A program made the translations under genes and the position numbers. Under the pieces are notes generated by a model, which was not told the DNA's origin, searched no databases, and saw nothing but the letters and a program-made list of their open reading frames with translations. From the NCBI GenBank assembly GCA_913054215.1, contig CAJXJE010000010.1:1-11159 (forward strand): 11,159 nucleotides of DNA. Direction: 5' to 3'. Shown one piece after another: positions 5,980 through 11,159 of this stretch (position 1 is the stretch's first letter; every line of letters starts with the position of its first letter). Source of the stretch: an uncultured Candidatus Peregrinibacteria bacterium (lineage in GTDB: Bacteria; Patescibacteriota; Gracilibacteria; Peribacterales; Peribacteraceae).

Positions 5980-7227
5980 ATGATCGCGCATATCGATGCC
6001 GACGCATTCTTTGCGTCCGCACTCCAACGCAAACACCCCGACCTTGTCGGTAAACCCTTACTCGCCCTCGGCATGGGTGGAGGCTGTGTCATCGCCGCAA
6101 GTTATGAAGCAAAGGCTAAGGGCGTAAAAACTGGTATGCGCCTTAGCGAAGCTCGCAAACTATGCAGAGGAGCAATCGCACTCCCCTCAGATTTTGACGA
6201 AGCGTTACTCGCCTCTCGTCAGATAGAACAGATCCTCCAAAACCGTTGCCCCATTATTCAGAAATACAGTGTTGATGAATGGTTTTTAGATCTCAAGAGT
6301 TTGCCAGGAGGTTTACCGGACAATCTGAAATACTGGGCACTCGAGTTGCAAGAAACCGTAAAGAAATCCGTAAACCTCACGGTATCTATCGGCATCGGTA
6401 CAAGTAAGTTACTAGCAAAGATGGCAAGTGAATACATAAAACCGGAGGGGGTAACGATCGTCTGGCCAAACAAACATCAATCACCATCACGTGGCAGGGG
6501 TGCTTTGCAGGGGCGCCCCTCCCTTTTAACGGTTGATGTCTTTTTGGAAGATAGACCTGCAGCCGCCATCCCCGGCATCGGCAAACGTAGAGAGTTGCAT
6601 ACCGCAGCTAAAGGATGGAAGACCGCATACGACATCGCCTACGCAGACAAAGAAGCCGTACAGAAGCTGCTCGGCCGCCCGGGGCTAGCTATGCAGCGTG
6701 AACTCCTCGGAGAGATGGTCGAAAAAGTAGAAGTAGAGGCAGCGCCTCCAAAATCTATTTCCCGTACCAGAAGCTTCCTGCCCACCCGCGATCGCGAGAT
6801 GGTGTACGCCCATCTCCTTCATCATTTGACCTACACCATGCTAAAAATGCGACGTGCAGGACTCGCCACAACTATAGTAAGTGTATGGCTGCGTAGTGAC
6901 TCGTACACCTTCGACCAAAAAGAAAGTAAGCTTCCGCAAGCCGCAGATACCGAAGAGCAAGTGCTGCCCTATATACATCAGTGTTTCGAAAGATTATATG
7001 AGCACGGCAGCAAGTACACACAGGTAGGACTCGGGCTGTATGGATTAAATCCAAAAGGCGGCACACAGTACTCCCTATTTGAAAGACCAGAGAACATAAA
7101 AGAAGCCGAGAATATCCAAGAGGCTATGGATAACCTCCATAAAAAGTATGGCAGAGAGTCGATAAAGCGAGGAGCTGCTATGGCGGTAACCTCAGCCAAA
7201 AAACCACATCTTGGAATCATCGAATAA
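5980..7227 (+). CDS. dinB: Y-family (DinB/Pol IV-like) translesion DNA polymerase
   Basis: This enzyme copies past damaged template bases. The 415-residue protein shows the family motifs in order: HIDADAFFAS (4-13; metal-binding D6 and D8, likely steric-gate F11), ASYEAKAKGVKTGM (40-53), YSVDEWFLDL (96-105; catalytic D99-E100), SIGIGTSKLLAKMASEYIKPEG (136-157), and a helix-hairpin-helix IPGIGKRR (197-204). The little-finger domain follows (about 255-358), then QYSLF (363-367), a match to the sliding-clamp binding consensus. Most family members have Arg after YEA in the second motif; here it is Lys. A palindromic insert encodes about residues 166-182. ATG 5980 is chosen over TTG 5977. There is no Shine-Dalgarno sequence, and I see no separate promoter in the gap after lexA, so SOS control through the lexA operator is expected. 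Confidence 0.92.
   Translation: MIAHIDADAFFASALQRKHPDLVGKPLLALGMGGGCVIAASYEAKAKGVKTGMRLSEARKLCRGAIALPSDFDEALLASRQIEQILQNRCPIIQKYSVDEWFLDLKSLPGGLPDNLKYWALELQETVKKSVNLTVSIGIGTSKLLAKMASEYIKPEGVTIVWPNKHQSPSRGRGALQGRPSLLTVDVFLEDRPAAAIPGIGKRRELHTAAKGWKTAYDIAYADKEAVQKLLGRPGLAMQRELLGEMVEKVEVEAAPPKSISRTRSFLPTRDREMVYAHLLHHLTYTMLKMRRAGLATTIVSVWLRSDSYTFDQKESKLPQAADTEEQVLPYIHQCFERLYEHGSKYTQVGLGLYGLNPKGGTQYSLFERPENIKEAENIQEAMDNLHKKYGRESIKRGAAMAVTSAKKPHLGIIE
6474..6539 (+). repeat. Palindromic in-frame insert within dinB
   Basis: Outer arms ACATCAA (6474-6480) and TTGATGT (6533-6539) enclose a GC-rich core. The core holds two copies of GCAGGGG (6494-6500, 6507-6513) and a perfect palindrome AGGGGCGCCCCT (6509-6520). 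It encodes HQSPSRGRGALQGRPSLL, placed between the KPEG motif and the VDVFL/IPGIG segment, where related polymerases are shorter. The piece keeps the frame open. Confidence 0.5.
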
Positions 7228-7263
7228 ACTGGCTTATGTCACAAATGCACTACAGTGGCAGAC

Positions 7264-7280
7264 TGCCCTGTCTGAGGGCA
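7264..7280 (+). other. Small stem-loop after dinB
   Basis: TGCCCT (7264-7269) and AGGGCA (7275-7280) form a six-base stem with loop GTCTG. The loop can instead pair with CAGAC (7259-7263), so two exclusive folds are possible. It lies 37 bases after the dinB stop and has no T-run. Confidence 0.4.
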
Positions 7281-7343
7281 AAGATCGCTCAGCTATCCGT
7301 ACATAGTCTTTATATACCAAGCAATTCATAAACGCTCGCTTGA

Positions 7344-7367
7344 GGGAGGGTAATGGGGGTTTGGGGG
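7344..7367 (+). other. G-quadruplex motif in the dinB-valS convergent gap
   Basis: Four G-runs (7344-7346, 7348-7350, 7355-7359, 7363-7367) are separated by loops A, TAAT and TTT, meeting the usual G3+N1-7 rule. It is on the strand of the dinB transcript. The last run is also the outer arm of the adjoining hairpin. Confidence 0.6.
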
Positions 7368-7401
7368 AGCTAGGGAACCGAATGAGGTTCCCTGGTCCCC
7401 C
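7363..7401. terminator. Strong hairpin between convergent genes, possible bidirectional terminator
   Basis: Inner stem AGGGAACC (7372-7379) and GGTTCCCT (7386-7393) with loop GAATGA, and outer stem GGGGGA (7363-7368) and TCCCCC (7396-7401), form a 14-base-pair structure with a small internal loop. dinB points in from the left and valS from the right, the position expected for a shared terminator. Neither side has a T-run, so it is not a standard intrinsic terminator. The rest of the 246-base gap holds the small stem-loop at 7264 and an AT-rich palindrome GAAAATA-C-TATTTTC (7437-7451). Confidence 0.45.
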
Positions 7402-7473
7402 GAGAAGAAAAAGATTTCACCTAAAAAGGGACAAGAGAAAATACTATTTTCATCTGAAAAGTTACAAAAAGAA

Positions 7474-10152
7474 TTAATTCAAACTAGTAAGCCTTTCAAT
7501 CACCTTCTGCAACTTCGACTCTGCACTCTCCAACTTCTCTTTTTCAAGTATGACCACTTCTTTCTTTGCATTTTCGACAAACTTTTTATTATCAAGCTTG
7601 GCATTAATGCCTTTGATAAACCCTTCGAGCTTTTCTTTTTCAGCACTAAGTTTCACAACCTCTTTTTCTTGATCGATCAAACCTTCGAGTGACATATACA
7701 CCTCTACATTATTTAAAACAGACGCAGCCGCATTCTCAGGCTTTGGGGCATCGGGGTGTGTAGCGATCGTGAGGCTTTCGATTTTTGCTAAGCTCTTGAT
7801 ATGTTCATTTTGTGCTTCGAAAAGCTCACCCTTAGTCTGCGTCAGTAATGTCACGATAATCTTCTTGTTCGTTTCAATGCCTTGATCCGCACGAAGGCTT
7901 CGGATAGCGGAAATCACATCTATGACTGGTTGAAGTTCTTCTTGAGCAGACTGATCTTTGAGTGATGTATCTGACTCTGGCCAAGGCTCGGATATCAACA
8001 TTTCGGCACCCTCTGGTTTGATAGATTCCCAGAGTTCTTCAGTCACGAACGGACAGTAGGGATGAAGTAATGTGACGATCGTTCTGAGTGCAGAAACAAG
8101 TACATCAGGGTTCACTTCACCCTTAGAAAGCTCTAAGTACCAGTCACAGAAGTAATCCCACGTGAATGAATACAGCCTCTCCCCTACTTCGCTCAAACGA
8201 TACTTCTCGAGTCCTTCTGAAACATCAGTAATCAAATCTTGAAGTGATGAGAGCAAAGCCTTATCTGCCAAGCTCAAATTTTCCACTTTCCACTTTCCAC
8301 TTTCCACTTCAGCTGGCGTGACGCCAGCTGACTCGCACTGCATGAGTACAAACCTTGAGGCATTCCAGAGCTTGTTGACAAAGTTCCTGTACCCCGCGAT
8401 CTTTTCTTCGTAGAGCTTTTGATCGTTCCCTGGGCTTTGCCCCACAATCATCGACATACGCAAAGCATCCGTACCGTACTTCTCTATGATATCCAGAGGA
8501 TCGATCATCGTTTCTGGATGGGACTTGCTCATTTTTTTGCCATCACGCGTGCGCACCATACCATGCAAGTACACCGTCTCGAATGGCACCTGACCTGTTG
8601 AATACGTCGTCATCAAAATCATACGCGCTACCCAGAAGAAAATGATGTCATACCCCGTCTCGAGGATCTGCGTTGGGTGATATCTCTGGTAGTCCGGGCT
8701 CTTATCCAAAATATCTTGGAGCGAGAGTGAATAGTCTTCTGTCAGCTTAGGATCTACGAGCGTACTCCACGTCCACTGTCCAACACCAAACCACGTATCG
8801 AGCGTATCAGGGTCTTGCTCCCAACCGTCCCCTTCTGGAGGTCGAACATCAACATGCGTCTCACCATCTTTGTACCACACAGGGATTCTGTGTCCCCACC
8901 ACAGCTGACGGGAGATACACCAGTCCCGTAAGTTATCGATCCAGTAAAAGTAATTTTTCTCGAAGCGTTCGGGAATGATCTTGATGTCACCAGACCGCAC
9001 CACGTCCTGCATCACTTCTTTTAAACTCATCTTCTTTCCCTTCCAGTCCACCGCCTTCTTGTTTACATCGATCCACCACTGCTCTTTCACCTGTGGCTCC
9101 ACTATGGCACCACCACGGCTGCTGGTAGCAGTAGTGTGCTCGTAGTTCTCGTCTACTTTTACAAGTAACCCCTTCTTATCGAGTTTCTCCACGATCTTTT
9201 CACGAGCATCTTCGATCTTCATACCAGCAAACTCTCCCGCGATATCCATGAGCTTGCCATCAAAGTCGATGATCTGCTGCTTATCAAGGTTGTGTCGCTG
9301 CGCAATATCAAAGTCGGTTTGAGTATGCCACGGCGTAATGGTCATACATCCTGTACCAAACTCCGGATCAACCGCCTCATCTTTGATAATGGTTGCAGTA
9401 ATAGTTCCATTGATCCACTCACACTCAAAGGTGTCTCTGTGCTTGTACTGCGCGTAGCGCTTATCATCTGGATGCATGACGACATATTTATCACCGAACT
9501 TCGTCTCTGGCCGAACGGTTCCTATTTGGAACGGTCCATATTGGAACGTATAAAACGGTGCAGTCTTATCGACCCACACCACTTCATCATCAGAAATGGT
9601 CGTGTGGAGCTTTGGGTCCCAGTTGACGATGCGATGCCCACGATAAATCACCTCTTTGCCGTACATGTCTTTAAACGCTTCGTAGGTAGTGCGCTGCAAC
9701 GCTTGATTCATGGTGTAGTTCTCACGACTCCAGTCGCAACTCGACCCCATCTTGCGTACCTGACTGCGGATGGTGCTACGACTTTCTTCTACATACGAGT
9801 GAATACGTTTGAGAAGTTCTTCTCGACCAAGCTCCTCCCGTGGATTTTTGATACCATCCTCTTTGATGAGCTTACGAATAACCACACTCTCTGTTGCAAT
9901 AGAAGCATGGTCTGTCCCCGGAATCCAGAGCACATCTTTGCCCTGCATACGCTCGTAGCGAATGAAGATATCCTCAAGCGCCAACATCACCGCATGACCA
10001 AGGTGTAGCTGCCCTGTGGCATTGGGTGGCGGCATACTGATGGTGAAAGTCTCTTTGCTTTCGTCTCCACTGGGCTTAAACGCCCCACTCTCCTCCCACA
10101 TCTTATAAATGCGGTCTTCTGTACCCTTTGGATCGTAGGCTTTGGGGAGCAT
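7474..10152 (-). CDS. valS: Valyl-tRNA synthetase
   Basis: It charges tRNA-Val with valine in the cytoplasm. The 892-residue length is normal for ValRS. In order: N-terminal PPPNATGQLHLGHA with the HIGH-type motif HLGH (50-53); GTDHASIAT typical of ValRS; the editing domain inserted in the Rossmann fold (about 190-345) with TVRPET and GTGCMTITPWHTQTDFD; KMSKS (540-544); an anticodon-binding helical domain (about 600-760); and a C-terminal charged coiled coil (about 830-892), the tRNA-contacting arm. About 20 residues near 607-625 (SAGVTPAEVESGKWKVEN) come from a palindrome plus a heptamer array and look like an insertion at the start of the anticodon-binding domain. The start codon follows a TAGAAT box by seven bases, so the message is probably leaderless. 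It is convergent with dinB and divergent from the small genes on its right. Confidence 0.96.
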   Translation of the reverse strand: MLPKAYDPKGTEDRIYKMWEESGAFKPSGDESKETFTISMPPPNATGQLHLGHAVMLALEDIFIRYERMQGKDVLWIPGTDHASIATESVVIRKLIKEDGIKNPREELGREELLKRIHSYVEESRSTIRSQVRKMGSSCDWSRENYTMNQALQRTTYEAFKDMYGKEVIYRGHRIVNWDPKLHTTISDDEVVWVDKTAPFYTFQYGPFQIGTVRPETKFGDKYVVMHPDDKRYAQYKHRDTFECEWINGTITATIIKDEAVDPEFGTGCMTITPWHTQTDFDIAQRHNLDKQQIIDFDGKLMDIAGEFAGMKIEDAREKIVEKLDKKGLLVKVDENYEHTTATSSRGGAIVEPQVKEQWWIDVNKKAVDWKGKKMSLKEVMQDVVRSGDIKIIPERFEKNYFYWIDNLRDWCISRQLWWGHRIPVWYKDGETHVDVRPPEGDGWEQDPDTLDTWFGVGQWTWSTLVDPKLTEDYSLSLQDILDKSPDYQRYHPTQILETGYDIIFFWVARMILMTTYSTGQVPFETVYLHGMVRTRDGKKMSKSHPETMIDPLDIIEKYGTDALRMSMIVGQSPGNDQKLYEEKIAGYRNFVNKLWNASRFVLMQCESAGVTPAEVESGKWKVENLSLADKALLSSLQDLITDVSEGLEKYRLSEVGERLYSFTWDYFCDWYLELSKGEVNPDVLVSALRTIVTLLHPYCPFVTEELWESIKPEGAEMLISEPWPESDTSLKDQSAQEELQPVIDVISAIRSLRADQGIETNKKIIVTLLTQTKGELFEAQNEHIKSLAKIESLTIATHPDAPKPENAAASVLNNVEVYMSLEGLIDQEKEVVKLSAEKEKLEGFIKGINAKLDNKKFVENAKKEVVILEKEKLESAESKLQKVIERLTSLN
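8280..8330 (-). repeat. Heptamer array plus palindrome inserted in valS
   Basis: Four exact copies of TTTCCAC (8280-8307, + strand) are followed by a perfect inverted repeat with ten-base arms CAGCTGGCGT (8310-8319) and ACGCCAGCTG (8321-8330) around a single G. Together they encode SAGVTPAEVESGKWKVEN. Three seven-base units make seven codons, hence the VESGKWK-VE peptide repeat, and the frame stays open. Confidence 0.7.
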
Positions 10153-10159
10153 TAGCTAG

Positions 10160-10165
10160 ATTCTA
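10160..10165 (-). promoter_or_regulatory. valS -10 box, likely leaderless
   Basis: On the minus strand TAGAAT (five of six matches to TATAAT) ends seven bases before the valS ATG, so the expected +1 is at or one base before the start codon. The -35 is poor: TTATAT at a 17-base distance or TTGTTA at 20. Confidence 0.45.
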
Positions 10166-10203
10166 CAGAAAAACTCACTCCCATATAACAAAAACTATCG
10201 CGA

Positions 10204-10222
10204 AGACGGGCTTTGCCTGTCT
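10204..10222. other. Stem-loop upstream of valS
   Basis: AGACGGGC (10204-10211) and GCCTGTCT (10215-10222) pair over eight positions (one G-T on the plus strand) around a TTT loop. It lies just upstream of the valS promoter. Confidence 0.4.
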
Positions 10223-10252
10223 GGAGCGATACCTTTGAAGGGAAGGAGAGCC

Positions 10253-10283
10253 CATGAGAGGAAACCGCAGGTTTCCTTTCATG
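10253..10283. repeat. Long intergenic hairpin, 14-base arms
   Basis: Arms 10253-10266 and 10270-10283 pair over 14 positions, with a single G-T wobble on the plus strand, around the loop GCA; the core is GGAAACC/GGTTTCC. The core resembles the GGGAACC/GGTTCCC stem at 7373-7392, so the two may be related repeats. Confidence 0.6.
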
Positions 10284-10289
10284 AAACGT

Positions 10290-10316
10290 AAAAAAACCGC
10301 CGGTAGAGGGCGGTTT
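10290..10316 (-). terminator. Intrinsic terminator facing valS on the minus strand
   Basis: A perfect eight-base stem, AAACCGCC (10294-10301) and GGCGGTTT (10309-10316), has loop GGTAGAG; on the minus strand it is followed by seven T in a row (10296-10290). On the plus strand only TTTC follows. No minus-strand gene is visible to its right, so it must end a short untranslated RNA or antisense transcript, or insulate valS. The remainder of the 290-base gap 10153-10442 holds the two hairpins to its left and the promoters of the two flanking genes. Confidence 0.6.
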
Positions 10317-10408
10317 CAAGTGATGAAAAGAACGAATGCTCGCAATAATTTGGAGCCGGCAAAGACTACAGGGCAATATTACGTATTGCAAGTTATTGTT
10401 AATAATAG

Positions 10409-10436
10409 GAGACAAAAATTACGTTTTGAGTATAAT
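10409..10436 (+). promoter_or_regulatory. Promoter of the 130-aa small gene, leaderless
   Basis: A perfect TATAAT (10431-10436) stands six bases before ATG 10443, so +1 falls on the A of the start codon. A partial -35, GAGACA (10409-10414), lies 16 bases upstream of the -10. The spacing copies that of the gene at 126. Confidence 0.6.
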
Positions 10437-10442
10437 ACAAGC

Positions 10443-10835
10443 ATGAAAGAGGTACGACTACTGCGCCGGTATACAGGACACGTAGACCGCTTCGTCGGAA
10501 CAGCGCAAGACTATAAATGGAGCAATCCTTTAGAGGCCCTTGCAGGTGCAGGACATATTGTATCATCGGGAGCTGGAACAGATCCTCTTTTCAGACAAAT
10601 ACTCGGAACAGCAGACGGTTCTATAAAAGAAGATGGTGGCGTAGCAAACTATGAAGGAATCTTTGGATATGGAGGAAAGACGGTCGAAAATGTAAAAAGT
10701 GTAGCTAGTATCTTTAGAGGGAAATTTGGTAAAGCAGTCGGAGGACTCATCAACGTCTTACCCGATGCTGCCTCAGATATCCTGGATGGAGTGGCAGGAG
10801 TACGGCACGGGGAGCAGTATCACACAGCCGCTTAA
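10443..10835 (+). CDS. Hypothetical 130-aa glycine/alanine-rich protein
   Basis: I do not recognise this protein. It starts MKEVRLLRRYTGHVDRF, is rich in Gly, Ala and Val, has no clear signal peptide or long membrane span, and carries an amphipathic, weakly hydrophobic C-terminal part (about 85-120, FRGKFGKAVGGLINVLPDAA). The start at 10443 is chosen from the -10 box six bases in front. An in-frame ATG at 10254 would give 193 residues and has AAGGAGA a few bases upstream, but its extra 63 residues are strongly basic, translate two hairpins and the promoter, and look non-coding. The stop is followed after five bases by a 38-codon frame, then by another promoter and gene, so this is the first of a run of small genes. 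Confidence 0.65.
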   Translation: MKEVRLLRRYTGHVDRFVGTAQDYKWSNPLEALAGAGHIVSSGAGTDPLFRQILGTADGSIKEDGGVANYEGIFGYGGKTVENVKSVASIFRGKFGKAVGGLINVLPDAASDILDGVAGVRHGEQYHTAA

Positions 10836-10840
10836 TTCCC

Positions 10841-10957
10841 ATGGAAGGAGAAGCACTGATATTTGGCTTTACGCCCATAGAAGCAGTGGTTATTGCTGGA
10901 GTAAGCCTTCTCGCTATTGGATTTGGAAGACGATTATTGAAAAGTGCAAATCTCTGA
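10841..10957 (+). CDS. 38-aa single-span membrane protein with pilin-like motif
   Basis: The frame starts at ATG five bases after the previous stop and ends at TGA 10957. The protein is MEGEALIF, then GFTPIE, then a hydrophobic run AVVIAGVSLLAIGFG, then basic RRLLK. G-F-T-x-x-E before a hydrophobic helix is the prepilin peptidase site of type IV pilins (cleavage after Gly, Glu at +5), but the leader here is acidic rather than basic, +3 is Pro, and there is no globular part. An acidic start, one span and a basic end is also the plan of filamentous phage coat proteins without signal peptide (Pf3 type). It has no Shine-Dalgarno sequence and is probably translated by coupling to the gene before it. 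Neither assignment is secure. Confidence 0.5.
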   Translation: MEGEALIFGFTPIEAVVIAGVSLLAIGFGRRLLKSANL

Positions 10958-10964
10958 TTTAAAC

Positions 10965-10976
10965 CTTTAATTAAAG
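10965..10976. repeat. Perfect 12-base AT palindrome
   Basis: CTTTAATTAAAG lies just after the 38-aa frame and 14 bases before the next -35 box. It could be an operator half-covering the promoter or only AT-rich chance. Confidence 0.25.
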
Positions 10977-10990
10977 AGAGAATTGGCTCA

Positions 10991-11019
10991 TTGCCCTATT
11001 TTACTATTTATAGTATAAT
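10991..11019 (+). promoter_or_regulatory. Promoter of the right-edge gene
   Basis: TTGCCC (10991-10996), 17 bases, then a perfect TATAAT (11014-11019). The expected start is near 11026, giving a leader of about 11 bases without a ribosome binding site. The -35 resembles TTGCCG used at 90. Confidence 0.65.
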
Positions 11020-11036
11020 AATAGTGTAAAACACAT

Positions 11037-11159
11037 ATGTCATTCGAAACACTAGCCACCGGTGCCGAAGGTATGTCTACAGCTGCAGAGCTAAGTACGC
11101 TTAAAGCATCTATACCTATGTCAGGTGCTGTATCGAAAGCAGCACACATGGGAGCAGTT
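11037..11159 (+). CDS. Start of an unrecognised gene (runs off the right edge)
   Basis: From ATG 11037 the frame is open for 41 codons to the end of the window: MSFETLATGAEGMSTAAELS, then a stretch rich in Ala, Ser, Met and Lys. There is no signal peptide or membrane span in the visible part, and no family can be named. The start is supported by a good promoter 18 bases upstream. It continues the series of short, Ala/Gly-rich genes that begins at 10443, but has its own promoter. Confidence 0.5.
   Translation, partial: MSFETLATGAEGMSTAAELSTLKASIPMSGAVSKAAHMGAV

Noticed and set aside
6801..6909. Further GGTGTAC (6801) and GTACACC (6903) inside dinB as LexA sites
   Set aside because: They are single half-sites about 100 bases apart and in the wrong order, as expected by chance for a seven-base word.
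9292..10008. Plus-strand open frame of 238 codons opposite valS
   Set aside because: It overlaps well-conserved ValRS motifs on the other strand and shows no domain; a shadow frame.
10153..10440. T-box riboswitch in front of valS
   Set aside because: No T-box core (AGGGTGG...) is visible, the terminator is separated from valS by two hairpins, and a -10 box seven bases before the ATG points to a leaderless message.
10254..10442. Upstream in-frame ATG (10254) with AAGGAGA in front, extending the 130-aa gene to 193 residues
   Set aside because: The added part translates a 14-base-arm hairpin, a terminator stem and the promoter, is strongly basic, and a perfect -10 lies six bases before ATG 10443.

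Overview
The window reads as a stretch of bacterial chromosome with standard genetic code: UGA is a stop and no long gene contains an in-frame TGA. It is gene dense, with moderate GC. Most starts lack a Shine-Dalgarno sequence, and two genes, probably three, have a -10 box placed so that transcription starts at or next to the start codon (leaderless). The left-edge protein ends in a TGP-hydrophobic-RRKRR tail. These traits, and many small proteins without recognisable family, fit a Patescibacteria/CPR lineage (Peregrinibacteria or Peribacteria-like). That placement is inference, not proven by any marker here.

Layout. 3-89: tail of a surface-anchored protein. 126-792: a two-gene unit, a 74-aa membrane-anchored seven-cysteine protein and a 145-aa membrane protein with CPLG and intramembrane CPVC motifs. 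854-1477: a small DUF1624/HGSNAT-type membrane acyltransferase. 1534-3997: a LytR-CpsA-Psr (LCP) envelope enzyme overlapping a polytopic membrane protein. 4045-5217: an MFS transporter. 5275-7227: a lexA-dinB SOS unit. Its promoter has a consensus -35 and a -10 lying exactly between the arms of a perfect GTACACC/GGTGTAC inverted repeat, almost certainly the LexA operator. 7228-7473: a structured convergent intergenic region (G-quadruplex motif plus strong hairpin). 7474-10152, minus strand: valS. 10153-10442: a divergent intergenic region with three hairpins, one a minus-strand intrinsic terminator. 10443-11159: a run of small unrecognised genes, including a 38-aa single-span protein with a pilin-like GFTPIE start to its membrane segment.

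Two kinds of short sequence element cross gene boundaries. Seven-base-period arrays occur between genes (5238-5265) and inside genes (1232-1294, 1361-1397, 8280-8307). Palindromic inserts sit in frame inside dinB (6474-6539) and valS (8310-8330). In valS the palindrome and the heptamer array are adjacent and add about 20 residues that look foreign to ValRS. A 15-base match that includes the LexA operator's left arm, plus the right arm, recurs at 1462-1486 between the acyltransferase and LCP genes, with a spacer one base shorter.

Functionally, 854-5217 is envelope/transport, 5275-7227 is DNA-damage response, valS is translation, and the two ends are unassigned surface or membrane cassettes.
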